Positions 1 to 5,357 of a stretch of 5,357 nucleotides of DNA are shown here, one piece after another. A model generated the notes under the pieces. The model was given only the letters and a program-made list of their open reading frames with translations, ran no database searches and was not told the DNA's origin. The number at the start of each line of letters is the position of its first letter. The first letter of the stretch is position 1. Made by a program: the position numbers and the translations under genes. Source of the DNA: Ruminiclostridium sp. (GTDB taxonomy: Bacteria > Bacillota > Clostridia > DSM-8532); assembly GCA_003535195.1 (NCBI GenBank), contig DOHN01000029.1:1-5357 (forward strand), written 5' to 3'.

Positions 1-131
1 AGTAAAATCCCGGACGGATTTTCCCGAGGGCGCGATTTAATTCGCTCTACTGGTGCCGTGAGTGATATTAAAGTGTGTTAGCGGAGCAGGATTGCGGAGA
101 AACGCAAATCGAAGATAATATTCCTGATGGA
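1..131. other. Left-edge region without a supported gene
   Basis: I see no confident gene here. The plus-strand frame starting at base 1 is open for 26 codons and ends at TAG 79-81, so it could be the tail of a gene beginning outside the window, but the short peptide resembles nothing I recognise. The other two plus frames stop early, and the minus-strand frames also contain stops. A small hairpin can be drawn at 90-110 (GATTGCG / CGCAAATC with one bulged base and a GAGAAA-type loop), but no T-run follows, so it does not look like a terminator. I compared the stretch by eye with common riboswitch and structural RNA signatures and found no match. Confidence 0.3.
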
Positions 132-160
132 TTGTCTTTATATGACCCCTTTGCTATAAT
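132..160 (+). promoter_or_regulatory. Sigma-A promoter of the GntR/RCK_C regulator gene
   Basis: A -35 element TTGTCT (132-137, 4 of 6 consensus bases) and a perfect -10 TATAAT (155-160) are separated by exactly 17 bp. The dinucleotide TG at 152-153 makes it an extended -10 promoter. The predicted start is near 167, giving a leader of about 47 nt. The downstream DNA to 190 is very AT-rich and includes short AT-only inverted repeats (TATAATT 155-161 / AATTATA 177-183) of doubtful meaning. Confidence 0.75.
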
Positions 161-194
161 TTATAACATTGTATAGAATTATATTATAAAAAAC

Positions 195-216
195 GAGGAT
201 GGAAGTGTTTTAAGTG
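195..216 (+). promoter_or_regulatory. Ribosome binding site and GTG start of the regulator gene
   Basis: Purine-rich sequence containing GAGG (195-198) and GGAAG (201-205) precedes the GTG at 214; GGAAG leaves 8 bases to the start codon. An in-frame TAA at 211-213 excludes any start further upstream, and the next in-frame ATG (325) lies inside the DNA-binding domain, so GTG 214 is the only start that gives a complete protein. The weak Shine-Dalgarno and GTG suggest modest translation, as expected for a regulator. Confidence 0.7.
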
Positions 217-840
217 ACTGAAGAGGTTTCCTCTCCGCTGTATCTGCAGATTGCACTGGATATTGCCGCCCGAATAGCGCGCGGTGAATTTAAAGAGAAA
301 AGTAAAATATATGGCCGGTCTGTGATGTCTTCCGAGTACGGCGTGTCTCCCGAGACCATCAGGAGATCGCTTAAATTGCTTTCCCATATGCGTGTTGTTG
401 ATATCAAGCAGGGCAGCGGCGCGGTCATTCTTTCAAAAAAGAATGCACAGGAGTATGTTGACCGTTTTAAAGAACGGTCCAATACCCGCTCCCTTCAGCT
501 GCAGCTAAAAAATCTTGTTGCGGAACAAAGTAAAATCAACAAGAAAATTGTCAATATCACCAATACCATCACCCGGGCGACCGTGCGATGGTCTAATACA
601 AATCCTCTTCAAAATTTTGAAATCGATGTTCATAAAAACTCGCCGGTGGTGGGAAAAAGCATCAGCGAATTAAATTTTTGGCATGCCACCGGGGCGACCA
701 TTGTAGCCATCCGGCGAAGCGAAAAGATCATTTTGTCTCCGGGTCCTTATTTTGTTATGTCTGTTAACGACACCATTGTTTTTATTGGTAACCAATCGGC
801 TGTTAACGCAGTCACTATGTTTATTTCACCTAAAAAATAA
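214..840 (+). CDS. busR: BusR-like GntR-family repressor with RCK_C (TrkA-C) domain
   Basis: Predicted transcriptional repressor of the betaine transporter operon downstream, probably sensing cyclic di-AMP. Seen in the 208-residue protein: an N-terminal GntR-type winged helix-turn-helix (about 5-75), with the SPETIRRSLKLL recognition-helix region and the KQGSGAVI wing; a polar helical segment likely to be a coiled coil (about 78-127); and a C-terminal RCK_C domain (about 135-206) with the SPVVGKSISEL, ATIVAIRR and NDTIVFIG blocks typical of TrkA-C. Known: this wHTH, coiled coil and RCK_C order and length match BusR of Streptococcus and Lactococcus, in which the RCK_C dimer binds c-di-AMP and the protein represses busA. 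Inferred: the same ligand and target here. The gene has its own promoter and terminator, lies 213 bp ahead of the transporter operon and points the same way. GTG start. A general GntR regulator with another RCK_C ligand cannot be excluded. Confidence 0.85.
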   Translation: MTEEVSSPLYLQIALDIAARIARGEFKEKSKIYGRSVMSSEYGVSPETIRRSLKLLSHMRVVDIKQGSGAVILSKKNAQEYVDRFKERSNTRSLQLQLKNLVAEQSKINKKIVNITNTITRATVRWSNTNPLQNFEIDVHKNSPVVGKSISELNFWHATGATIVAIRRSEKIILSPGPYFVMSVNDTIVFIGNQSAVNAVTMFISPKK

Positions 841-861
841 TCTGCTTTCAAGATCTTTAAG

Positions 862-894
862 AGGTGCGAATTTTTTACAATCCGCACCTTTTTT
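862..894 (+). terminator. Rho-independent terminator after the regulator gene
   Basis: Perfect 7-bp stem AGGTGCG (862-868) / CGCACCT (883-889) with a 14-nt AT-rich loop, followed by a T-run at 889-894. It starts 22 bp after the regulator stop codon and separates the repressor transcript from the transporter operon, so the two units are probably transcribed independently. Confidence 0.85.
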
Positions 895-909
895 GTCATC
901 CTTTTTTTC

Positions 910-938
910 TTGACAAGTGACAACTTGTAAAATAGAAT
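910..938 (+). promoter_or_regulatory. Sigma-A promoter of the betaine transporter operon
   Basis: Perfect -35 TTGACA (910-915) and a 5-of-6 -10 TAGAAT (933-938), spaced 17 bp. The expected transcription start is near 945, giving a leader of about 109 nt. Such a near-consensus promoter would be strong unless repressed, which fits the overlapping operator candidate and an upstream repressor gene. Confidence 0.85.
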
Positions 939-960
939 AAGTATGTCGGTTAGACAACTT
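913..960 (+). promoter_or_regulatory. Candidate bipartite operator for the GntR/RCK_C repressor
   Basis: A perfect palindrome, ACAAGT-GACA-ACTTGT (913-928), overlaps the -35 and fills much of the promoter spacer. A second, shorter inverted repeat, TGTC-GGTTA-GACA (944-956), lies at the predicted transcription start. The 8-mer GACAACTT occurs in the same orientation at 919-926 and 953-960, 34 bp apart. The two palindrome centres are about 30 bp apart, close to three helical turns. BusR is known to bind bipartite operators as a dimer of dimers; assignment to this repressor rests on position and symmetry, not on a match to a verified clostridial site. No similar element is seen at the regulator's own promoter. 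Confidence 0.5.
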
Positions 961-978
961 CTATTTTTTTTGAAGTTG
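955..978 (+). other. Inverted repeat in the operon leader (first stem-loop)
   Basis: CAACTTC (955-961) and GAAGTTG (972-978) form a perfect 7-bp inverted repeat around a T-rich 10-base spacer. Its left arm overlaps the second GACAACTT copy, so it may be a further operator half-site pair in DNA. If transcription starts near 945, it would also fold as a hairpin close to the 5' end of the mRNA. No T-run follows the right arm, so it is not a standard terminator. Confidence 0.4.
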
Positions 979-980
979 CC

Positions 981-1018
981 GCTTATATCTGGAAAACCCA
1001 TTTATCTATTTTATAAGC
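981..1018 (+). other. Inverted repeat in the operon leader (second stem-loop)
   Basis: GCTTATA (981-987) pairs perfectly with TATAAGC (1012-1018) across a 24-base loop. A further three pairs (GCC 978-980 with GGC 1022-1024) can be added across a three-base bulge. The structure ends about 15 bases before the strong Shine-Dalgarno at 1039-1046, which stays unpaired. It could stabilise the mRNA or be incidental; no known riboswitch class is recognised. Confidence 0.3.
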
Positions 1019-1053
1019 ACCGGCTGTTTGATTTTTGTAAAGGAGGTTGAACG

Positions 1054-2055
1054 ATGAGTAGAAAATCTATTTTATTTACTCTCACTTTAGCTGTTGCTAT
1101 ATTTTTAAGCGCCTGTTCCGGGCAGGCATCCAATGAATCGAAGCCCGTCAAAGCGGTCTTCGCCGATGCCGGCTGGGACAGCATCCGCTTTCATAACGCT
1201 GTTGCAGCTTACATAGGAGAAGCTGCCTATAATATTCGGGGCGAAGACATCCCCGGCACCACCCCCATCACCTATAATGGCCTTATTGCAGGCGATGTAG
1301 ATGTTTATATGGAGGTTTGGACCGATAATCTGCCAACCTATAAGGCAGATCTGGAAGCCGGCAAATTTAAAGAGCTTGGAATAAATTTTGACGACAATAA
1401 GCAAGGTCTTTACGTACCCAGATATGTTATCGAAGGAGATGCCAGCCGGGGCATCAAACCCGTGGCGCCGGACCTGAAAACTGTGGCGGATCTGAAAAAT
1501 TACAGCCATGTATTTGCAGACCCCGACGACCCTTCAAAAGGAAGGATCTATGGCGCTATTTCAGGATGGTCCATAGACGAGGTCATGCGCAAAAAGGTCC
1601 AATACTACACCCTTGATAAGGACTACATTTATTTTGATCCGGGGTCTGAATCGGCATCCATTGCGTCTATTTCCGCCGCCTATGAAAAGGGCCGGCCCAT
1701 TGTATCCTATCACTGGGATCCCACATGGCTTACCGGAAAATTGGACCTCGTACTTTTAGAGGATGCGCCCTATGATTCAGAGCTGTACCAGCAGGGCCGG
1801 ACCGAATGTCCGTCTATGAATATTACCATAGCGGTCAGCAACGAATTTTATGAGAAGGCTCCTGAATACTGCGAATTTCTGAGTAAATACCGCACTTCCA
1901 GTGCCCTTACCGCCGAAGCCCTCGCTTATATTGAGGATCATAACGCATCCATGAAGGAAGCCGCCGAGTGGTTTTTAAAAGAACATGACGAGCTTATTGC
2001 TCAATGGCTGCCCGAAGACAAGGCCGAGCTTGTAAGAAGCAAGCTCAATAAATAG
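1054..2055 (+). CDS. Glycine betaine/proline betaine-type ABC transporter substrate-binding lipoprotein
   Basis: Extracytoplasmic solute receptor, anchored to the outer face of the membrane, delivering a quaternary ammonium osmolyte (glycine betaine most likely; proline betaine, choline or carnitine possible) to the permease. Seen in the 333 residues: a lipoprotein signal peptide with lipobox LSAC and acylated Cys21; an N-terminal block with DAGWDS (Trp41); GDVDVYMEVWTDN (81-92, Trp89); VPRYVIEGDASRGIKP (121-136); ISGWSIDE (Trp172); and SYHWDPTWLTGKLDL (Trp221, Trp225). These are conserved blocks of the OpuAC/ProX-like family (Pfam OpuAC), whose members bind the trimethylammonium head in an aromatic cage; which of these tryptophans form the cage here is inferred. 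The start is supported by AAAGGAGG (1039-1046), 7 bases before ATG. It is first in the operon, 13 bp ahead of the permease gene, unlike Bacillus opuA (ATPase first) and lactococcal busAB (receptor fused to permease). Confidence 0.9.
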   Translation: MSRKSILFTLTLAVAIFLSACSGQASNESKPVKAVFADAGWDSIRFHNAVAAYIGEAAYNIRGEDIPGTTPITYNGLIAGDVDVYMEVWTDNLPTYKADLEAGKFKELGINFDDNKQGLYVPRYVIEGDASRGIKPVAPDLKTVADLKNYSHVFADPDDPSKGRIYGAISGWSIDEVMRKKVQYYTLDKDYIYFDPGSESASIASISAAYEKGRPIVSYHWDPTWLTGKLDLVLLEDAPYDSELYQQGRTECPSMNITIAVSNEFYEKAPEYCEFLSKYRTSSALTAEALAYIEDHNASMKEAAEWFLKEHDELIAQWLPEDKAELVRSKLNK

Positions 2056-2068
2056 AAAGGGGAATATT

Positions 2069-2941
2069 ATGCCTGAGTGGCTTATAGAATTTCCTTCTGC
2101 AATTCAATTAAATATTAAGGATGCCATTGATAATTTTGTTCATTATCTGGTGGTTAATTGGGAACCATTTTTTGATGGGGTTACAAAAGTTCTGCGCAGC
2201 TTTTTAAGTCAGATCGGTTATGTTGTAGAGATCATCCCCTGGTGGCTCCTCATTGTTCTGGTTTTCTTGCTGACATGGAAGGTGGGCCGCAAGCTCTCGA
2301 GAGCTCTCCTGTATTCCGCCCTGTTATTTTCCATAGGGGCTATGGGGCTTTGGTCCTTAATGAATACCACCCTTACCATTGTCATTGCATCGGTGATCAT
2401 CTCCATACTGATCGGCTTTCCTCTGGGCATACTGGTATCTTCCTCCAACCGCTCCAATGTGATTATGCGCCCCATACTGGATACCATGCAGACGATGCCC
2501 AGTTTTGTTTACCTGATCCCTGCGGTGATGCTGCTGGGGCTGGGCAATGTGCCCGCTGTTATTGCCACCACCATTTATGCCATACCGCCAATGATCCGGC
2601 TGACCAGCCATGGGATCCGGCAGGTGGACAACGAGGTGGTTGAAGCCGCCCGTGCTTTTGGTTCCACCCGGTGGCAGTCTTTGATTAAAGTACAGATTCC
2701 CCAGGCCCTGCCCACCATCATGGCAGGCGTCAACCAAACCATTATGATGGCCATATCCATGGTGGTGACCTGTTCCATGATCGGCGCCACAGGCCTTGGT
2801 CAGGAAGTACTGATCAGCATTAACCGTCTGGAAACAGGAAGAGGCTTTTCAGCCGGTATATCCATTGTCATCATCGCCATTATCATCGACCGGCTTACAC
2901 AGGGAATCGTGAAGAAAGGAGAGGAAACAAATGAACAATAA
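2069..2941 (+). CDS. Betaine ABC transporter permease (ProW/OpuAB family)
   Basis: Integral membrane subunit that forms the translocation path of the osmolyte importer. Seen in 290 residues: an N-terminal stretch of about 50 residues with amphipathic character (compare the extended N-termini of OpuAB and ProW); hydrophobic segments near 52-70, 76-97, 101-123, 144-176, 221-245 and 261-277; and the cytoplasmic EAA coupling loop VVEAARAFGSTRWQSLIKVQ (about 190-209), which docks on the ATPase. The segment MQTMPSFVYLIPAVMLLGLG (140-159) is highly typical of this family. AAAGGGG (2056-2062) serves the ATG at 2069. The 3' end overlaps the ATPase gene by 11 bp, indicating translational coupling. Substrate choice is set by the receptor, so betaine is inferred from family and operon. 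Confidence 0.93.
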   Translation: MPEWLIEFPSAIQLNIKDAIDNFVHYLVVNWEPFFDGVTKVLRSFLSQIGYVVEIIPWWLLIVLVFLLTWKVGRKLSRALLYSALLFSIGAMGLWSLMNTTLTIVIASVIISILIGFPLGILVSSSNRSNVIMRPILDTMQTMPSFVYLIPAVMLLGLGNVPAVIATTIYAIPPMIRLTSHGIRQVDNEVVEAARAFGSTRWQSLIKVQIPQALPTIMAGVNQTIMMAISMVVTCSMIGATGLGQEVLISINRLETGRGFSAGISIVIIAIIIDRLTQGIVKKGEETNEQ

Positions 2942-4112
2942 GGATATTATTTTAAAAATTGAGAGCCTCTCCAAGCTGTACGGGGTGAATAAGTCCGCTG
3001 CTTTTAACATGCTTGGAAAAGGGATGGGCAAGAACCAGGTCGCCAAGGAAAGCGGTGTTACCGTAGCGGTCAACAATATCTCCTTCGAGGTTGAGCGCGG
3101 AAAAATATTTGTGCTGATCGGGCTTTCGGGCTCGGGAAAATCAACGGTAATTCGCTGCCTGAATTTACTGCAGCCTCCCACCTCGGGAGACATCCTGTTT
3201 GAGGGAAAAAGTATTTTAGGCTTTAATAAAAAAGAGCTCTTGGATTTCAGACGACGTAAAATCTCCATGGTCTTTCAGAATTTTGGACTGATGGCCCATC
3301 GCAATGTCCTGGACAATGTAGCCTACGGCCTTGAAATCCGCGGTGCCAACAGAGCGGAGAGACAAAGCAGGGCTATGGAAATGATTAAGCTGGTAGGACT
3401 GGAGGGCTGGGAAGGGAAAAATATCTCCCAGCTGAGCGGCGGCATGAGGCAGCGTGTAGGCATCGCAAGGGCTCTTGCAAATGATCCCGATGTGCTGCTC
3501 ATGGATGAGCCGTTTTCAGCGCTGGATCCTCTTGTCAGAAGGGATATGCAGTTTGAGCTGCTCTCCATACAGAAAAAGCTTAACAAAACTGTGGTTTTTA
3601 TCACCCATGACATCAATGAAGCCTTCAAGCTGGGAAACACCGTCGCCATTATGAAGGACGGCGAAATCATTCAGATCGATACGCCGGAGGGTATGACCTC
3701 AAACCCGGCCAACGATTATGTGGAGAATTTTATAAACAGCGCGGACAAAGCCCAGATTTACTCGGTCAAGCATATTATGCAAACCCCTTCCTGTCTCATA
3801 CACTCCAGGGACGGAGCCAATTACGCCTTAAAGCAAATGCGTGACCAGGGTGTATCTAGCGCCTATGTAGTCGATGATAATCTGGAGTTTGTGGGAATCC
3901 TCACCCTGGATAATGCCGTTAAGGTCAAAGCCGGTAAAACCGCATTTCTTGATGCAATTACCCGGAATACCCCCACCACGACGGAAGATGTTTTAATTTC
4001 GGACTTGCTGCCAGTGGCCGCCGCCGCCCAATTCCCCATTGCCGTCACCGACGCGGATCATCATTTGACCGGCATTGTGACAAAGGCCTCGGTATTGTCG
4101 TCTCTGGTTTAA
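2931..4112 (+). CDS. Betaine ABC transporter ATP-binding protein with C-terminal CBS pair (ProV/OpuAA family)
   Basis: Cytoplasmic ATPase that powers osmolyte import. Seen in 393 residues: the FNMLGKG-type N-terminal segment characteristic of ProV/OpuAA (25-31); Walker A GLSGSGKST (64-72); Q-loop Gln116 in VFQNFGL; ABC signature LSGGMRQR (168-175); Walker B VLLMDEP (188-194); D-loop SALD; switch His226; then two CBS motifs (about 276-332 and 336-393). All catalytic residues are present. In related OpuA/OpuC proteins the CBS module senses ionic strength or binds c-di-AMP to inhibit transport; that role is inferred here. The protein ends directly after the second CBS motif with ...SSLV and lacks the acidic C-terminal tail described for lactococcal OpuA. 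Length is close to E. coli ProV (about 400). AAAGGAG (2915-2921) lies inside the permease gene, and the start overlaps the permease end by 11 bp. Last gene of the operon. Confidence 0.95.
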   Translation: MNNKDIILKIESLSKLYGVNKSAAFNMLGKGMGKNQVAKESGVTVAVNNISFEVERGKIFVLIGLSGSGKSTVIRCLNLLQPPTSGDILFEGKSILGFNKKELLDFRRRKISMVFQNFGLMAHRNVLDNVAYGLEIRGANRAERQSRAMEMIKLVGLEGWEGKNISQLSGGMRQRVGIARALANDPDVLLMDEPFSALDPLVRRDMQFELLSIQKKLNKTVVFITHDINEAFKLGNTVAIMKDGEIIQIDTPEGMTSNPANDYVENFINSADKAQIYSVKHIMQTPSCLIHSRDGANYALKQMRDQGVSSAYVVDDNLEFVGILTLDNAVKVKAGKTAFLDAITRNTPTTTEDVLISDLLPVAAAAQFPIAVTDADHHLTGIVTKASVLSSLV

Positions 4113-4144
4113 AATGAGCCACTCTAAAATTGAATCTGTATCGG

Positions 4145-4175
4145 GGGAGACGCTTTAAAAGCCGGCTCTCCCTTT
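4145..4175 (+). terminator. Probable terminator of the transporter operon
   Basis: A GGGAGA (4145-4150) / TCTCCC (4167-4172) stem with an inner GCTT/AAGC helix (4152-4155 / 4159-4162) and a small bulge, followed by a short TTT (4173-4175). It lies 32 bp after the ATPase stop and just short of the end of the convergent minus-strand gene. The hairpin is strong but the T-run is short; on the minus strand the hairpin follows the lipoprotein stop codon but is trailed by CCC rather than T residues, so bidirectional use is doubtful. Confidence 0.6.
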
Positions 4176-4181
4176 ATCATC

Positions 4182-5249
4182 CTATTGCTTTATTTCTACC
4201 GCCTTTGTAAAATTCGTCTGAAAAAATTCGCCCTCGCCCATGGAGAGTTGTTCGGACTCATAGGGCTTTTTGTCGACCGTGACAATGACTTTTTCAGTAT
4301 TATAATACTGGCCGAAGGTATTGACCAGGCTTTGAAGAATCATTCCCTCAAACAGGGCTCCCGCATTCATTTCTTCAGTAAATTCTTTGCTCAGATCGAT
4401 TTTTACAATTTTGTTTTCGTCCATAGTCAGGCTGTTGATTTTGGTCTTTTCGGTAATGACTTTGCCTAAATCCGCATCAATACTCTCTTTATAGGCATCC
4501 TCCAGGATTTTGGCAGTTTCGTCGTTAGTCTTAAAGCTGATTCCTTTGCCCTTATAATAAATTTTATCGTCAACGCCGCTGGGCTGATAGAAATTTACAA
4601 CCGAAGTATACACAGCATCTTTCTCCACTTTGCTCAGGCTGGAGGATATTTCCGAGCCTTCCGAAGTAAATATGGATTGGACCAATCCGATATCTTTTGC
4701 GTAATAATCGATCCTCTTGCTATTGATGCTTTCCGTTGTGACCTCTATGGCTTCAAAGCTGTCCATAGGTGTTGTCACTTGGGCCGAGGTTTCAGTGATG
4801 GTCCTGATGCTCCCGTCTTTCAGGGTCCACGTGGTTCCCTTTTCCAGCGGCTCCATCAGAAGCACCTGTTCGTCGCTGCTCTTCTTATCCAGCAAATTTT
4901 CTCTGTAATAAGCCTCTTCTATGGAAAATGTCCTTGTCACTTTACCGTCTTTTACCTCAATGACATCGACCAAAATGGTGCCGCCGGTGCTTTTTCTTTG
5001 CTGGACCTTATCCTCCGATGTAAAATCTATATACAAGTCATAGGATGCGTACTCGTTCCCTTTTCCTTCGTAGACATATTTGACATCCTCTTTAATAGGG
5101 AAGTAATCGCTGACCCTTCTCTGCTGTTCAGGACTTTGCTGAGGTTCAGAGGTTTCCTTATTATCCTCCTCATCACCGATCATGGTGCAACCGAAAAGTA
5201 ACAGGAATGATAAAATCAGGCTTGCTGCCAAAATTAATTTCTTCATCAT
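4182..5249 (-). CDS. GerMN-domain lipoprotein
   Basis: Predicted surface lipoprotein of 355 residues; function not known precisely. Seen: a signal peptide with lipobox LFGC and acylated Cys21; an acidic, Gln-rich flexible linker (about 25-46); a beta-rich domain (about 48-208) beginning DYFPIKEDVKYVYEGKG that I cannot assign to a named family; and a C-terminal GerMN domain (about 213-330) with VYTSVVNFYQPSG, IVKIDLSKEFTEEM and the LVNTFGQYYNTEKVIVTVDKKP end block. Known: GerMN occurs in the Bacillus sporulation/germination lipoprotein GerM (two copies) and in other envelope lipoproteins such as actinobacterial LpqB, so the domain alone does not prove a spore role. Tandem ATGs occur at codons 1 and 2. 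An AAGGCGG-like Shine-Dalgarno (complement of about 5258-5264) lies 8 bases before the first, which I chose. The gene stands alone, convergent to the transporter operon, with a possible forespore promoter. Confidence 0.8.
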   Translation of the reverse strand: MMKKLILAASLILSFLLLFGCTMIGDEEDNKETSEPQQSPEQQRRVSDYFPIKEDVKYVYEGKGNEYASYDLYIDFTSEDKVQQRKSTGGTILVDVIEVKDGKVTRTFSIEEAYYRENLLDKKSSDEQVLLMEPLEKGTTWTLKDGSIRTITETSAQVTTPMDSFEAIEVTTESINSKRIDYYAKDIGLVQSIFTSEGSEISSSLSKVEKDAVYTSVVNFYQPSGVDDKIYYKGKGISFKTNDETAKILEDAYKESIDADLGKVITEKTKINSLTMDENKIVKIDLSKEFTEEMNAGALFEGMILQSLVNTFGQYYNTEKVIVTVDKKPYESEQLSMGEGEFFQTNFTKAVEIKQ

Positions 5250-5276
5250 AAAACACCGCCTTTTCTGGGATAATTT

Positions 5277-5306
5277 TATTATGACATTTTAATCTGGTGC
5301 ATATAC
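5277..5306 (-). promoter_or_regulatory. Candidate forespore (sigma-G/sigma-F class) promoter of the GerMN lipoprotein gene
   Basis: Read on the minus strand: GTATA (complement of 5302-5306), an 18-bp spacer, then CATAATA (complement of 5277-5283). Both elements fit the Bacillus sigma-G consensus as I recall it (GHATR and CATNHTA) with usual spacing. The predicted start near 5270 leaves a leader of about 20 nt that just includes the Shine-Dalgarno. No TTGACA-like -35 is found at sigma-A spacing from a TATAAT-like element here. Confidence 0.45.
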
Positions 5307-5357
5307 CCTTTTTAAGGCCCAGTCGGCCCGATATTTTGGGTAAGCCAGCAATCCTGC
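5307..5357. other. Right-edge intergenic sequence
   Basis: Non-coding as far as can be seen. It contains a small GGCC (5316-5319) / GGCC (5325-5328) inverted repeat with a five-base loop. On the plus strand it is followed by ATTTT, but a 4-bp stem is too short to call a terminator. No open frame or RNA gene is recognised before the window ends. Confidence 0.3.

Noticed and set aside
747..1001. 84-codon open frame on the minus strand across the regulator end and promoter region
   Set aside because: It runs through the terminator, the strong promoter and the operator candidate; its peptide is unlike any family I know and it lacks support as a gene.
979..1053. Riboswitch in the transporter leader (for example a ydaO-type c-di-AMP element)
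   Set aside because: The leader is short and AT-rich and I see none of the conserved GC-rich blocks of the ydaO class.
1105..1509. 134-codon minus-strand frame inside the substrate-binding protein gene
   Set aside because: Shadow of a well-supported OpuAC-family gene; no recognisable domain in the peptide.
2242..2737. Open frames on both strands inside the permease gene (133 and 126 codons)
   Set aside because: Their His/Gly/Gln-rich peptides are out-of-frame readings of a clear ProW-type permease.
2931..2941. Overlap of permease and ATPase genes as a possible frameshift or annotation error
   Set aside because: Both reading frames are intact, the ATPase has its own AAAGGAG at 2915-2921, and short overlaps are normal in translationally coupled ABC operons.
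4677..5201. 174-codon plus-strand frame opposite the GerMN lipoprotein
   Set aside because: Cys/Phe/Leu-rich antisense reading with no family resemblance; the minus-strand product has a signal peptide, lipobox and GerMN domain.
87..5357. GCAGGATTGC at 87-96 reappears inverted as GCAATCCTGC at 5348-5357, suggesting flanking inverted repeats
   Set aside because: Only 10 bp match and the sequences diverge immediately on the visible side; roughly a dozen such inverted 10-mers are expected by chance in a window of this size.

Overview
The window looks like chromosomal DNA from an endospore-forming, probably clostridial, member of the Bacillota (Firmicutes). The grounds are strong AAGGAGG-type ribosome binding sites, sigma-A promoters with canonical spacing, lipobox lipoproteins, a BusR-like GntR/RCK_C regulator, a GerMN-domain lipoprotein, moderate GC content and tight operon packing. 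The species cannot be named from the sequence.

Layout. Positions 1-131 hold no gene I can support. A sigma-A promoter with an extended -10 (132-160) drives a GTG-started gene (214-840). Its product is a winged-helix GntR-type repressor with a C-terminal RCK_C (TrkA-C) domain, the architecture of the cyclic-di-AMP receptor BusR. A rho-independent terminator (862-894) closes that unit. A near-consensus promoter (TTGACA-17-TAGAAT, 910-938) follows, overlaid by a perfect palindrome and a repeated GACAACTT element that are good operator candidates. A leader of about 109 nt with two possible stem-loops comes next, and then a three-gene operon. That operon encodes a betaine-type substrate-binding lipoprotein (1054-2055), a ProW/OpuAB-type permease (2069-2941) and a ProV/OpuAA-type ATPase with a C-terminal CBS pair (2931-4112). 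A hairpin at 4145-4175 probably ends the transcript. Convergent to it on the minus strand lies a lipoprotein gene with a C-terminal GerMN domain (4182-5249), preceded by a sequence that fits a forespore (sigma-G/sigma-F class) promoter.

How the genes work together. The four plus-strand genes form one osmotic-stress module: an ABC importer for glycine betaine or a similar quaternary ammonium compound, plus a dedicated repressor. In streptococci and lactococci, BusR with bound c-di-AMP represses the busA betaine transporter, and c-di-AMP or ionic strength can also act on the CBS domains of the ATPase in some OpuA/OpuC systems. The same two-level logic is a reasonable inference here but is not proven by the sequence. 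The GerMN gene seems functionally unrelated and concerns the spore or cell envelope.

No wholly new system is evident. The points most worth a second look are the candidate BusR-type operator and leader at 910-1018, and the apparent forespore promoter in front of the GerMN lipoprotein.
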